A stretch of 64,000 nucleotides of DNA from contig JASAND010026017.1 of NCBI GenBank assembly GCA_030248195.1, positions 1 to 64,000 on the forward strand, written 5' to 3'. Both the position numbers and the translations under genes were made by a program. Origin of the DNA: Trissonchulus latispiculum (taxonomy: Eukaryota > Nematoda > Enoplea > Enoplida > Ironidae). The first letter of the stretch is position 1, and every line of letters starts with the position of its first letter. Under the pieces are notes generated by a model, which ran no database searches, was not told the origin of the DNA, and saw only the letters and a program-made list of their open reading frames with translations. Shown piece by piece: positions 32,792 to 43,170 of the stretch.

Positions 32792-34044
32792 CTATGTCTC
32801 ACGACATTTGAACGGCCACAATTTACAACATCACTATATGTGCGAAAAGAGTTCATAGAATTACCATTAAAGTTATTATCCAGAAGGCTTAGCAACGGAG
32901 TCGGAGCAGGAATGGGAGGAATCTGATCGGGTGGGCTAGCACGGCAAAATCTTCGTTTGTGCCCCCGGAAACCGCAAGAAAAGCAAGAAAAGTTTGAGTG
33001 CCTAAGTCGGCAGATTCTGGCAGAGTGGCCACCCATCCCACATAGGGAGCAACAGCTGAAAAGGCTAGGATTGGAGGTGCCAGGGCGTCGGGGTCTGGGC
33101 CGGGGAGCAGTGGGTACGCGTTCTCCATCACAAAGGACCACCACCACTTCACCCCGATCCTCTACACAAATATCAGGTTTGGGATAGTTGTCCTCTGATT
33201 TTAAATTGCCGCGGATATCCTGAAGAATGTTTCCGAAAACATTAAGACCAGGAAAATTGCCAGAACGAGCTCCCTCAAGATCACTGTGATGCAAACCGGA
33301 CGCCCAAAATTTATCCGCTGGGTAAGTGGAATGGACTAGGGGAGAGTTTCCAGAGTCCCGTAATGCCTGACGAAAGGAGTAGCATTGAACCAATTTACAA
33401 GAAATAAGTTTTTCCATAAGCCTAACATCGTCATCGCGACTGTCCTTCTGTGGTAGCTGCTTAGCTAACCTTACAGCCGCACCAGCATGAGGAGCATTCC
33501 TAATATCATTCGCCAAGTTTGAATATCCCTGATTTAGAGCCCGTTGATAGTGGTAGCCATGCTCAAGTGAAATAAAGTCTTCACCCTGGAAGGTAAAGGA
33601 GAACTGGTAAAAATTGGACAAAGGATCCTGGTGCCCTTGGACTATACGAGGGCTGACAGAGGACGGCATTGCCGGCGTAGAACCCGTTGTAGCAGGCAAA
33701 GGAGGACAGGCGGAGGAAGTAGGAGATATAAAAGTAAGGCAACACTGAACCGAAACATCACAGGAAATTTCGGCAGGACGAGGGGATGAATTGACCAGGT
33801 TACTTCGGCAAGAGACGCAGGAATAAGGGCAGAAAGTAGAAAATTTATTCTGCCACTGGGCAAAGGCAGATTTTGTGAGACCGGTACAGTCGAGACAAGC
33901 AGGCCGGTTGCAGATAAAACAAACGGCAGAATGATCAAACTCGGCAATTTTTCCGTTACAGGCCACGCACTCGGTACAAGGCATACTGGAACCCAATAAA
34001 GCAAAATAATGGATAATCCAAATAAGATAAAGGAAAGAGACCAT
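32773..34044 (-). CDS. LINE ORF1: PHD-like zinc finger, NADAR domain, two CCHC knuckles
   Basis: 423 codons from the first ATG; the first 20 residues are hydrophobic, and a second ATG at 33984 (MPCTECVACNG) is an equally plausible start. A PHD-like Cys cluster spans residues 23-79 (C26/C29, C42/C45, C50/C53, C76/C79). Residues 134-279 match the NADAR (YbiA-like, DUF1768) fold pattern: PLSNFY, F..LEHGYHYQ, D..WASG and GLNVFGNILQDIRG. Two perfect CX2CX4HX4C knuckles follow at 332-345 and 354-367. The knuckles and PHD finger suggest nucleic-acid and chromatin binding within the LINE ribonucleoprotein. The NADAR family hydrolyses N-glycosidic bonds, including ADP-ribose on nucleobases in characterised members. 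Activity here is inferred, not shown. The stop TAG overlaps the ORF2 frame, two codons after a slippery heptamer. Confidence 0.85.
   Translation of the reverse strand: MVSFLYLIWIIHYFALLGSSMPCTECVACNGKIAEFDHSAVCFICNRPACLDCTGLTKSAFAQWQNKFSTFCPYSCVSCRSNLVNSSPRPAEISCDVSVQCCLTFISPTSSACPPLPATTGSTPAMPSSVSPRIVQGHQDPLSNFYQFSFTFQGEDFISLEHGYHYQRALNQGYSNLANDIRNAPHAGAAVRLAKQLPQKDSRDDDVRLMEKLISCKLVQCYSFRQALRDSGNSPLVHSTYPADKFWASGLHHSDLEGARSGNFPGLNVFGNILQDIRGNLKSEDNYPKPDICVEDRGEVVVVLCDGERVPTAPRPRPRRPGTSNPSLFSCCSLCGMGGHSARICRLRHSNFSCFSCGFRGHKRRFCRASPPDQIPPIPAPTPLLSLLDNNFNGNSMNSFRTYSDVVNCGRSNVVRHRPSGFL
32779..32785 (-). promoter_or_regulatory. Putative -1 ribosomal frameshift site G_GGT_TTT
   Basis: In the ORF1 frame the codons read TCG GGT TTT CTT TAG. 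The heptamer G_GGT_TTT fits the X_XXY_YYZ rule. A -1 slip continues into TCT TTA GGC CAT, the ORF2 frame, which opens only six bases upstream of the heptamer, after a TAG. There is no ATG between the ORF1 stop and the endonuclease. The position, frame and motif agree. A downstream pseudoknot was not established. Confidence 0.7.
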
Positions 34045-34341
34045 AAAGCAAATAGGAGTAAAAAAGGTAGGCTAGGCTCTATCACAACGTAAAATACCCA
34101 AGTACAGTCTGGACAGTAACCAAAGGACCGGAATAGGTAGATAAAAATCCAGTAATCAAACGCAGAAATAAGACAGGAAAGAAAATTAAGAAAAGGCAAA
34201 TAAAAAACCGCCAGCTGAAGACAGGATAAAACAGGATAGACATGCAGCAAGGTAAAGTATATGATAAAGCAAAACCAGTAAAAGTAGCAAATCAAATATC
34301 TGGCTGAGCTGAACGCATCCATAAGCAATCTAAACAAATAA

Positions 34342-34373
34342 ACCCCATTTGATCCAGACTGAATCAAATGGGT
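34342..34373 (-). promoter_or_regulatory. Hairpin at the LINE 5' end
   Basis: CCCATTTGAT at 34344-34353 and ATCAAATGGG at 34363-34372 form a 10-bp stem with a 9-nt loop at the extreme 5' end of the LINE transcript. Its role is unknown. The 5' region should also hold the internal promoter expected of a full-length LINE. Confidence 0.5.
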
Positions 34374-34836
34374 TAAAACCAGCTATTTGATGGAACTATC
34401 GAATGATCTAACCGATGTCTCGCGAAAAAGTTTACTTGAGTCTGCAAAAATTCTGGAAAATTATACTTCTTCTAAAATGTGTTAAAAATATTTTAGAAAA
34501 GCAACATTAGTTTCGTAGCATGCATTAAAGAGAGAAAATGTCAAGCTACATTTTGATATAAAAATTGCTTCTTAACTCCAAGTAATGAATGAGTAATAAT
34601 AGTGCGAACTTTATGTGACCAAAGGGAATCACCACCTTAAATTAGATTTATTGTAAAACTGGCTTTTGATATTAGAAAGACGTTAGAAAGAAACATTTAA
34701 TTTATTCCTAAGTTTTGGATCTCTTTAGCTGTTAATTTAACTAACTTTAACAATCCCTCCAACTCCTTTGGGGTAAATTGGGGTCATTTGTATTAAAATG
34801 TATACAAAGGTTGGTGAATGTTACAGAAGTTATCTG

Positions 34837-35152
34837 GGGCCAATTTTATCAAAACCGGGTTGAGTTCAACCCGTGTTGAACCCATTTTTGGGTTCAACCC
34901 CAAAATTTTGGGGTTGGCTAAACCCCGATGTTCAACCCTGTGTTATCAAACATTTTGGGGTTGACCTATCTTAACCTGCGTTAATTCGGTATATCTCAAC
35001 CCAGTTTTTAATCTCAACCCTGCTTTCAACCCGGATTAATTCAACCCTATTTTGATAACACCTTGGTCAAAGGTTTCAACCCAATCTCAACCCGGGTTCT
35101 CAACCCGGGTTGAGGTTTCAACCCGGGTTGAAACGCTTGATAACATCGGCCC
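34837..35152. mobile_element. GGGCC-ended MITE with 3-bp CTG target duplication
   Basis: The ends read GGGCCAATTTTATCAA and, inverted, GGGCCGATGTTATCAA, flanked by CTG on both sides (34834-34836 and 35153-35155). The interior is packed with TTCAACCC/GGGTTGAA repeats, including several CAACCCGGGTTG palindromes, so the whole 316 bp can fold. The end sequence and CTG duplication are compatible with PIF/Harbinger-type elements. No ORF. Confidence 0.7.
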
Positions 35153-35348
35153 CTGGGCGATTCTGACCTCTCAACAATAAAAATATAAAACAATTTTTCA
35201 GTTTGTAACTAAAATGTTCTAATTAAACATGTCTTGTAAAATAATTTAATGATAATGATAATAATGAACTTAAATAATTCATGAAACGTTGAACTTTAAA
35301 TTTTATTAAAATTGAAGATTTCAAAATTCCAGACTTTAAGTAGTTTTC

Positions 35349-35946
35349 GGGTCTTGTCTCGATTACCCCCCCAGTACTCAAAATCCTTAAAACTTGACCA
35401 AATGAGCTAAAATTTGGTGTGGGTATGTTTTCGACCACGCTGAGTTCAAATATCGCAAAATTTTTCGATTTCGCGAAATTCGATTTTTTCGATTTCTAAG
35501 GGGGGGCCAAGGGAAACCGAAAAATTTTTTGTCTTTGATTTTGCTGAAAAGATGTATATAGGGGTTTCCGGGGTCGTAAAACAGGAATCTGAAGTCCGTT
35601 TTTCGTTTCAGCTTTTCGTTAGCTCAGAATAAGCTAAAGATTTAAGCTTAAGATGTAAGCTTATTCTGAGCTAACGAAAAGCTGAAACGAAAAACGGACT
35701 TCAGATTCGTGTTTTACGATCCCGGAAACCCCTATATACATCTTTTCAGCAAAATCAAAGACAAAAAATTTTTCGGTTTCCCTTGGTCCCCCCTTAGAAA
35801 TCGAAAAAATCGAATTTCGCGAAATCGAAAAATTTTGCGATATTTGAACTCAGCGTGGTCGAAAACATACCCACACCAAATTTTAGCTCATTTGGTCAAG
35901 TTTTAAGGAGTTTGAGTACTGGGGGGGGGTAATCGAGACAAGACCC
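35349..35946. mobile_element. 598-bp near-perfect foldback element with 8-bp target duplication
   Basis: The left arm from 35349 and the right arm to 35946 are near-perfect inverted copies of about 285 bp around a 24-nt loop (35635-35658). The ends are GGGTCTTGTCTCGATTACCC and its complement. TAGTTTTC occurs directly on both sides (35341-35348 and 35947-35954), an 8-bp target duplication as seen for hAT-type transposons (established knowledge). The arms include TTTCCCTTGGTCCCCCCTTA and GACAAAAAATTTTT, phrases shared with the array at 4063-14880, so the two families are related. Confidence 0.85.
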
Positions 35947-36793
35947 TAGTTTTCTTTGTGGTTATAAATGAATCAAAAATATCTTTCTTTCAAATCTATC
36001 TCAATCTTATCAATGAAAACATTTTCAAAAAAGACTTCCTTCAAACAAAATTCAGATGGAAATTTTAGGAAACTTCTTCTAAAAACTCAGATTTTTGGAA
36101 ATCACAAAATCTTGCCTTTTTCTCGTTAGGTTCCACATCGATTTTTTCCGAAATTTTCAAATTTCAAATTTTAATACAGATGACCCCAGATTAACAATTT
36201 ACCCCCAAAGGAATTGGAGAGAAATAGTTAGAGATCCAAAATTTAGGAATAAATTAAATTAACTGCTTTCTAATATTCGAAAGCTAATTTTGCAGTGAAT
36301 CTAATTTTAAAACCTCTAAATAAAATTAAAGATTAGAAACAGTCAGTCAATACGGTTTCTTTCTGAAAACCAATTATTCTGATTCAATACTCAAATCAAT
36401 CAATATTAAATAAGTCAGGTTTTTCATTTAATTATGTTAGAAAAATTTTTAATGTATACCACACATTTTTTCTGAAATTTTTCAAATTACAGCTGTCAGA
36501 GCCAGACAGTGCAATTGGAACTAAAATTTCCAAGAAATATAAATAACTACATCAGAGCTGTAATCTCTGCTGGCTAGGTTTCACTCCTCCATAAAGCAGT
36601 ACTTGAAATTCTGTGCTAATGAAGAAGTTTCTCTCCGTTTTAAGGAAATGCAGCATAGACAATAGACTGACACATTTTGCTTGCATGCAACGCATTATTG
36701 TGCAAGAAACCAAGCAGTGCTGCTGAAAACTGGTGTCATTGGCCTATTTTGTTCGGAAGTATAGAACTGTGCAGGTGTCCCCGGACAATAGGA

Positions 36794-36987
36794 TAGCTCA
36801 TGTTTGTCGACATCCAATCTCGGGAGCTGCACATAAACCCGACCCTAAAGTTTGAGGTCAATCCGAAAATCCATCCTAATTATGATCTAGTCTGTGCAGC
36901 ATTAATGCTAGCAGTCTAACTGAAATATTTCAAATACTAACAGTCTGCTGCTAGTGGGTCTATGCCAAGATAAAAGTAGAACTCTAA
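36794..36987. other. Short spacer between mobile elements
   Basis: No gene or repeat recognised. Confidence 0.5.
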
Positions 36988-37154
36988 GGGCCTTTTCGCG
37001 CGCGAGTTAAAAGAGTAGAGTTAAAAAATTTTAACTCGTTTAACACTGCAGGCGGGTTAAAATGAACTGTTTAACTCTTTTAACCCTGTGCGCGAAAAGG
37101 ATTGAGTTAATTTTAACTCTTTTAACTCGTTTAACTCGCTGCGCGAAAAGGCCC
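36988..37154. mobile_element. GGGCC-ended MITE with TAA target duplication
   Basis: The ends GGGCCTTTTCGCGC and its complement enclose 167 bp, flanked by TAA at 36985-36987 and 37155-37157. The interior consists of AGTTAAA/TTTAACTC repeats that let the element fold back. The 3-bp TWA duplication is typical of PIF/Harbinger (established knowledge). The design parallels the GGGCC MITE at 34837-35152. Confidence 0.8.
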
Positions 37155-37157
37155 TAA

Positions 37158-37630
37158 GAACGTCAGAAAAAAGAGGTTCTCAATTTTTTCGTCCGATTGT
37201 ATCAAATACGCGGTATGACATGCTAAAAAGCAGACGTCAGAGAAACTTTGTCGTGTTGTTGTAGCTTGTCTACAAATTCCCATAATTAGTGTACTACTTC
37301 GGGTGGAGGTCCATGGTCTTTAAATAACGAATTATCGCTCCACACCAACAAGCAAACAAAAGCATTGCGAATGATTATGAATTTCTAGAGCATATGTAGT
37401 TGAGGTTTACTTGTGGGCAGGTCCTCCAGGCTTTCCTCAAAAATTGTGACAAGTTTTTGCGCACATGTTTGTAAGAACCCTATAGCCATACCCCAGATTC
37501 CCGGAAATATAGCTACGTCACAAATAGAATGTGTGAGTGGAACTTACGTAGTAATGAATCAAATCTCTGACAAAGTTAGGAAACCTAGATTCCTAAAACC
37601 ACCAGAAAAAGTAAAGCTTGACAGTAAAAG
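37158..37630. other. Intergenic sequence
   Basis: No convincing gene. An open frame at 37413-37796 runs into the SINE and shows no family match. Confidence 0.5.
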
Positions 37631-37923
37631 TGTGAGGGAAGCAGGCATAGGAAAGATTGATAAGCCTGATATGGGAGTTCAACTGATGGCTCTGTGGTGT
37701 AGTGGGTTAGCACGTATGTCCCGGGATCAGAAGGGCCTTGGCTTGAACCCCGGCTGGGTTAAATTCTTTACTTTCAATGGTGAGTTGAAATGCTGAACCT
37801 CCCTCTTCCCTTCTCTCTTCTAGGTCCTGGTTTCCTGGGTACGAGGGTGCCAGACGCCTCCCGTTCGGGCTTGTCCTCGGCTTCCTCTTGGTCCACCAGC
37901 CCTGGTAGAAGCGCTACAAAAGA
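37631..37923 (+). mobile_element. tRNA-derived SINE, copy 1
   Basis: The sequence carries an RNA polymerase III A box (TGGTGTAGTGGG at 37695-37706) and a B box-like GGCTTGAACCC (37740-37750) with tRNA-like spacing. A CT-rich body and the 3' end GGTAGAAGCGCTACAAAA follow. The matching copy at 42469-42746 has the same start and end, with about 60 bp of shared leader before the A box. Transcription should be by Pol III, and mobilisation depends on a partner LINE not identified here. Confidence 0.8.
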
Positions 37924-40900
37924 TCAACTCTCCCAGAGAAGTAAAAACCCCCAAAAAAACTTAGATCTAGATAGTTACGGACCAAAACTCCTTAAGACCC
38001 CTTAGAATCCCTAGAATCTCTTTGCAGTATTCAAAGATCACTCCAAAACGTTAAGTTTTGATCTGTCTTAACAAAAAATGAAAAGGAATTCCGAGGAAAG
38101 TTTTATCTGAAAAACGATTCTTTCTTGTGTGATTTATTGCGAAGTTTGGTTGCTCTATTTGGTTTAGTAATTATCAGTACTTCACAGACGTGTAAGCTAT
38201 GTCAAAGATTCCTAATAAAGTGATCGCGCTGCAATTTCGAGTAACTTTGTGTTTTTCGTAGACGAGAGGAGCGATTACGCGTACACTACAAAAAAGCAGT
38301 GTTTGTGAACATAAGAACTAAAAGTAAATTTAGATTGAACTTGAGCTTTAACCCTTTCACTGTATTTTAAATTTTCCGTTCCTCCATTGCTCCGTTCACT
38401 GCCTACTCAAGAACCTCAACCTCCCTTTTTGAACTGTTTCTCTGTTGTTCCGTTGACGCACGAATCCACCCTCCCCAGAAGCGAGATTTCTGATCAAAAG
38501 AGGTCCAAAAGCAGCCTGTCTAAAAAGCTGTCCACAAAAGTACAGCTGATATTAAGCTACATACATTAAGCTGTTCAGGAAGTTGCCAGAAAGTTTCCAA
38601 GTTTCTTAAAGTTCCTTAAAGTTCATCAGCTTTCAATTCCTGTAAGCCTGATAATATTCCCACCGCCTCTAAGTCTTCTTACGAAAAAAGTGTTAGTCAA
38701 CCGAATCCCAGTGAAGAATAAAGTTAAAGCTATCGGATTAAAGCTGTAGGAACCTATCCTCGAAATATATTTATTAGCAAAAGCCTTGAAGGGATTTCAG
38801 TTAATCATAGGGTAAAATTAGAATAATTATAATGCTCAGTTCCCACTTATTAATGCTCAGGGGTAGTCAGTATGTCAAATTTTCAGAATTTGATGACTAA
38901 TTTCTACAGGTTAGGCTTCCTTATAGACCCCTCATTTTGTATCCGAATTTGCGAATTACACTCAGGTGACGTAAGCCAGCCAACTAGTCATCTATCTTCC
39001 GTCCAGGCTTACGTCTCATTTCCAGGACCATCCATGCTAAAAACCGCTTGTTCGATGGAAACATGAACTCATCAAATACTGGCGGAAGGTATACTCACTC
39101 ACATCTCAAACTAAATACTTTTTTGGTGGAAAATCACACCTCCGGAAAAATGTCACCTATGAAGTGAAATAACCTACTTCCTATACCTTTCTTCTTCCAA
39201 TAACATGCTTAGTAAAAATTTCTCTGGTTCCGGATTTCCGGAGGGGGGGCAAGACAGATGTAGATGTAAATGCAGAGTTGCCATCAAATTAAATAAACTT
39301 TAATAAGTAGTAGCAGTAGTAGTAGAAAAAGGTGCTTGAGAATTGAACTCATTACCTGTCATGATACCACTTATATGTCAATGATATCTTTCTTCCTTCC
39401 CATTCTGCAAGCAGTTTTTCCAGCAAGAAAACTTTTGGTCGTGGTCGTGGTCCATGAGATGAATTAAGTTTCATCGTTTATTACAGCTTTATCATAAAAT
39501 AATAAATAAATAATAAAAATAAACAAGGATCTTTAGTGACAAACAAATTCGACTAGAGAGACGAAAAATTCTTTGAATCGCTGACAGAATCTACGTTCAC
39601 TTGAGTGATTAATCGTAGCTCATTTCCAGCTGTCCAGTGATAGCACCAATTATGTATGGCTTAACTTTCTGACGCGGAAAACTGGAATGAACGGGTTGGA
39701 AAGTTGACACAAAGTTTAGGTTGGGAAGTATAACATTCAAATTCTCATGAAACTTGCAAATACCAAAAAGGGACAAGATAAGAAAAAACGGAATAAATAA
39801 AGGCTACAACAGGTTCCTGTCTACTTCGAACTACTTCGAATCTGTGTTTTAATGCCGAATAAATTTGTACATGCTAAGCTGGAGAAATGTTATGGTAATC
39901 CAATATTGAACTGTCTTATTCGAAAAGTAGAATCAGTTGATTAATGATCGGTAAACCGTCTTTACTACTGTTACTTGCAACTGTCAACAGTTAGATGCTC
40001 TTTTAAGTGATTGATACATAGCTAGTCCGACGCACTCAATAATATCACATGAACGCTGATATTCTGGCAAAATGACATCTAACCTAATAAAGTAGACATC
40101 AAATTCGGGGACTGTTCGTCAAAATCAGTAAGTGAAAGACGACAAAAGAGTCTCAAAGGTAGATACAAGTAGGTACAAAGTGACGGTTCTGCCTCAAAAA
40201 ACTAAGAAAATATCCCTCCAAAAGTGGTTTCTTAAAACTCGGACCCTTCCAAAAATCCTAAAAATGGGAAATATCACAGACGTCAGACGCTAATTACTTA
40301 GAACACTAAAATCGTGAATTGAGTCAGAAATACACATTTAAAATTAGTCCAGGCCCGACCGACCTGCACTAAGGTTTAACTTTTCCATCCTGACCCAAAC
40401 TTATTCTACAGGTTGCATGCATAATCACGTCACAACATCGCCTTCCTTTACAGAAGGGCAGGTGCATACAAACTAGCTCAACATGAAACATTCATTTTTT
40501 TCAATTTATTTTGTTATGCGAGGTGTCCCGTATACGTCATAGCTTAATACTTTGCTGACAAACAAAGTTTGGTTACCTACTGCTGAAATTCTATGTGGTT
40601 CAGTTTGTTGATAGAATAAAACAAAAATGCTATAATACCTTCCAACAACAAAGTTCTATGACAGTGAAACGTGTGACAAAACTATGATCCGTCGTTGCTG
40701 GTTTATTCATGCAATTCTGTAATTCTGTAATTTGAGCTCTTATCATAGCTGTGTTCTCTGTCTTTTGGTGTATTACTCGCTACTTACTCGAAAAGCATAG
40801 AAATGAAAAAACTTAGAAAGAAAAGTAAAAGTATAAAGACACAACAGTACTTGCATAAAACTTGCGTAGCATGTAGCAGCTTGGATATAGAGATATAGTC

Positions 40901-41055
40901 TCAAGCCGATTTCAGTTTATGTATATAACACTTTGAATGCAATTCAATTAAGCTTGATTTAATTCATCTGGTCAGCTGTATTTCATTCATTAAGATAGAT
41001 ACAATGTGCACTAATAATTAAAATTCCTTCGGCTGAACTCAAACTTAATCATATA
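37924..41055. other. AT-rich intergenic sequence
   Basis: No gene supported in about 3.1 kb. It contains a short GTA repeat at about 39308-39325 and a TAAATAA-rich tract near 39495-39525. Confidence 0.5.
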
Positions 41056-41071
41056 TACATACATACATACA

Positions 41072-41148
<77 letters not shown>
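41056..41148. repeat. (CATA)n followed by (AT)n microsatellite
   Basis: About eleven CATA units to 41100, then uninterrupted AT dinucleotides to about 41148. Confidence 0.97.
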
Positions 41149-41154
<6 letters not shown>

Positions 41155-42468
41155 TATCTAATTAATAATATCTACAGTGATATGTCTGTTTGTGTACGTA
41201 CATAACAAAATAAAACTGTGTCTCCCTAATATTATTGGTACGTATGAATAATTATTTATTGGTGCTAATATTTAGAGATGAGGACAGTTTAGAGATGAGC
41301 CAGGATGAGACCCGTTATTTGTGCAACTGCTTTATGTATGGGGCTACGCCCAGTGTTTATCCATTGACTGCTATTCCATTCTAAGAAATTCCTTACTTTA
41401 TTAGGGGGTATACCAAATACACTAAATTACAAAAATACTTATATTGCGGTGTAACGTTGTCAAGAATATATTAACTATTTTATTAACTATTTTAGTATGA
41501 TATGTTTCCTGCGGTCAAAGAAGATGTGCAAGCAAACCCCGGGTGTAACCCCCTTAAATACAACGACCAGTCAGAATATTTGATTTTGAAGTTGTGAAAT
41601 CATTGGTTGGTCTCTAGCATCCATAAAAGGTACCATTTGAAATGTCTGCCTGTTCTGAAAGGATTTTCATGTGACAAGCTTAGGAAATCTGTGTTCTATT
41701 CATGCCTATTGTTCCGTCAAAATTATAAATTGTAGTGTTTGGTCTTCATTCAAACTGGTTACAGTGCAGGTTTCAGTTTAACATAACGGAATAACATAAT
41801 TTCAGTCGCGGTTGCATTTCCAAACTCCTCGAAATAGTTTCCGTTTAAGTTTCAGTTTCAGTGGCTGAATTGCAAAAAAATGTCTTAAAACATAGAAACC
41901 TAAGATCCTACGACAGTTCGTTTCTAAATTTCCGCACTGAAAGATTTTCTCTTATGCCTTGAAGCGAATATATTTAAGACAACTGTCCCATCTTGTGCAG
42001 AATAAAAAGTTTTTCTCTACATTACAACGGCAAGTTTAACTCAGTTTAAATCCTGATAGTAACGCCCTGATAAAGATGCATGGAACACAAAAGCGAAGTT
42101 CCACTTTCCTGAACCCCACACAGCACTCGCCTTTGTTTTAAGGCAAAGATTGCATTAAGTTAACCCTAAAGCATCATTCCTTTCATTAGCCCAGCAGGAA
42201 CTATAATAGGACGCTTCATTTACTACTACGCCTCCCCGTTCATTACAGATTCTATAAGGGTTAGCCTTCTACAAGGTGTTAACTTCCGTCTTTTCTAAAA
42301 GCAAAACTGAAATTCGTTCTTGCACAATTGAAAGATCGAACGAAAGTAAAGATGTGCCACTGCAGGTCTGGTACAAAGTTAACTATTAGCTTCAACGCGC
42401 AAATATATAATAGGCAAAAGCTACATAATATTATATTTGAAACGAAAGTGTTGTACTGGCGAATCACA
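41149..42468. other. Intergenic sequence
   Basis: No gene, RNA or clear repeat recognised. Confidence 0.5.
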
Positions 42469-42746
42469 TTGTAAGGGAAGCAGACATAGGAAAGATTGAT
42501 AAGCCTGATATGGGAGTTCAGCTGATGGCCCAGTGGTGTAGTGGGTTAGCACGCCTGACTGCAGATCACAAGGAGCATTGTTCCAACCCCTGCCATACTA
42601 TTTCGTTATGTTCAAAAGCTGACCCTCCCTCTTCCCCTCCTTCTCTTGGCTCCTGGTTTCAAGGGCACATGGTGCCTGACGCCTCCCGTCTTGGGCTTGT
42701 CCTCGGTCTTCTCGGTCGACCAGGCCCCGGGAGAAGCGCTACAAAA
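42469..42746 (+). mobile_element. tRNA-derived SINE, copy 2
   Basis: Homologous to 37631-37923 from AAGGGAAGCAG to GAGAAGCGCTACAAAA. The A box (GTGGTGTAGTGGGTTAGCAC) is intact; the B box (TGTTCCAACCCC) is more diverged. Confidence 0.8.
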
Positions 42747-43166
42747 CGCTATAGTGGCAAGTACATGCCAGATCTATTCAGGCTAGCTGAATTCTCAATC
42801 ACTATGTACTAAAGTAATCTTTACCGATAAGCTTGACCTCCAGCAGACCCTGTACCTTCCCGGCCATAGAGTTAACTCTTATTTCTGTACAGCACCGCGC
42901 ATTCTACCATTCGCTGTCGAAGTGAACGCCTTGTAAAGGTCTCTGAGGTCCACGAAGGCAATTCATTAGTCCTACTAGGAGTTAAGATCTAAGCTGAAAA
43001 ATGTGAAGACTGCCAACTCACACCCTGTTCCTATATCTATATTGGCACAAGAATCAGTGACAGTAATAGTGTGCTGTGCTACATGTTTGGCTTCCTTGTC
43101 ATTCTAATCAAAGCTCATATATCCACCAAAAAATGTTGTCATTAAGCGTTGAAACAAATTCATACT
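42747..43166. other. Intergenic sequence
   Basis: No gene or repeat recognised. Confidence 0.5.
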
Positions 43167-43170
43167 TTAA

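Larger units (their letters stand above)
29706..34373 (-). mobile_element. Full-length CR1/Jockey-group LINE with PHD-NADAR ORF1
   Basis: Read on the minus strand, the element has a 5' region of about 330 nt that starts with a hairpin, ORF1 (34044-32773), ORF2 (32791-29927), a 3' UTR of about 220 nt and a (GTTT)n tail. The probable target duplication is TAAAAC (29700-29705 and 34374-34379). Comparison with the uninterrupted element at 43171-44152 shows that this segment is an insertion. Both ORFs are open, so the copy may be young and possibly active. PHD plus esterase ORF1 proteins are known in CR1-type elements; here a NADAR domain takes the esterase position. Confidence 0.88.
28981..34636. 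mobile_element. TTAA-target element (piggyBac-like MITE), split by a LINE
   Basis: The left end GGTGGTGATTCCTTTTGG (28981-28998) and right end CCAAAGGGAATCACCACC (34619-34636) are inverted repeats with one mismatch, flanked by TTAA at 28977-28980 and 34637-34640. TTAA duplication is the hallmark of piggyBac transposons (established knowledge). The body matches the intact copy at 43171-44152. It has no transposase ORF, so it is non-autonomous. A LINE sits between 29706 and 34373. Confidence 0.85.
28531..36787. mobile_element. Outer long-inverted-repeat (foldback) element with nested insertions
   Basis: The left arm (28531-28980 continuing at 34641 to about 34805) and the right arm (about 36175-36787) are imperfect inverted copies of about 610 bp. 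The ends read TGTCCGGGGAC and GTCCCCGGACA (one mismatch to the inverse). They are flanked by the direct repeat ATAGGA at 28525-28530 and 36788-36793, a likely 6-bp target duplication. No transposase was seen. The arms are interrupted by a TTAA element holding a LINE, and the spacer holds two further elements. Superfamily not assigned. Confidence 0.75.

Noticed and set aside
33642..34367. 241-codon very hydrophobic frame at the LINE 5' end
   Set aside because: Considered as an extra upstream LINE ORF. It overlaps ORF1 in another frame, starts with a TTG, and its hydrophobicity follows from T-rich DNA. Not supported.
37413..37796. 127-codon frame
   Set aside because: Its second half is the SINE head; no independent support.
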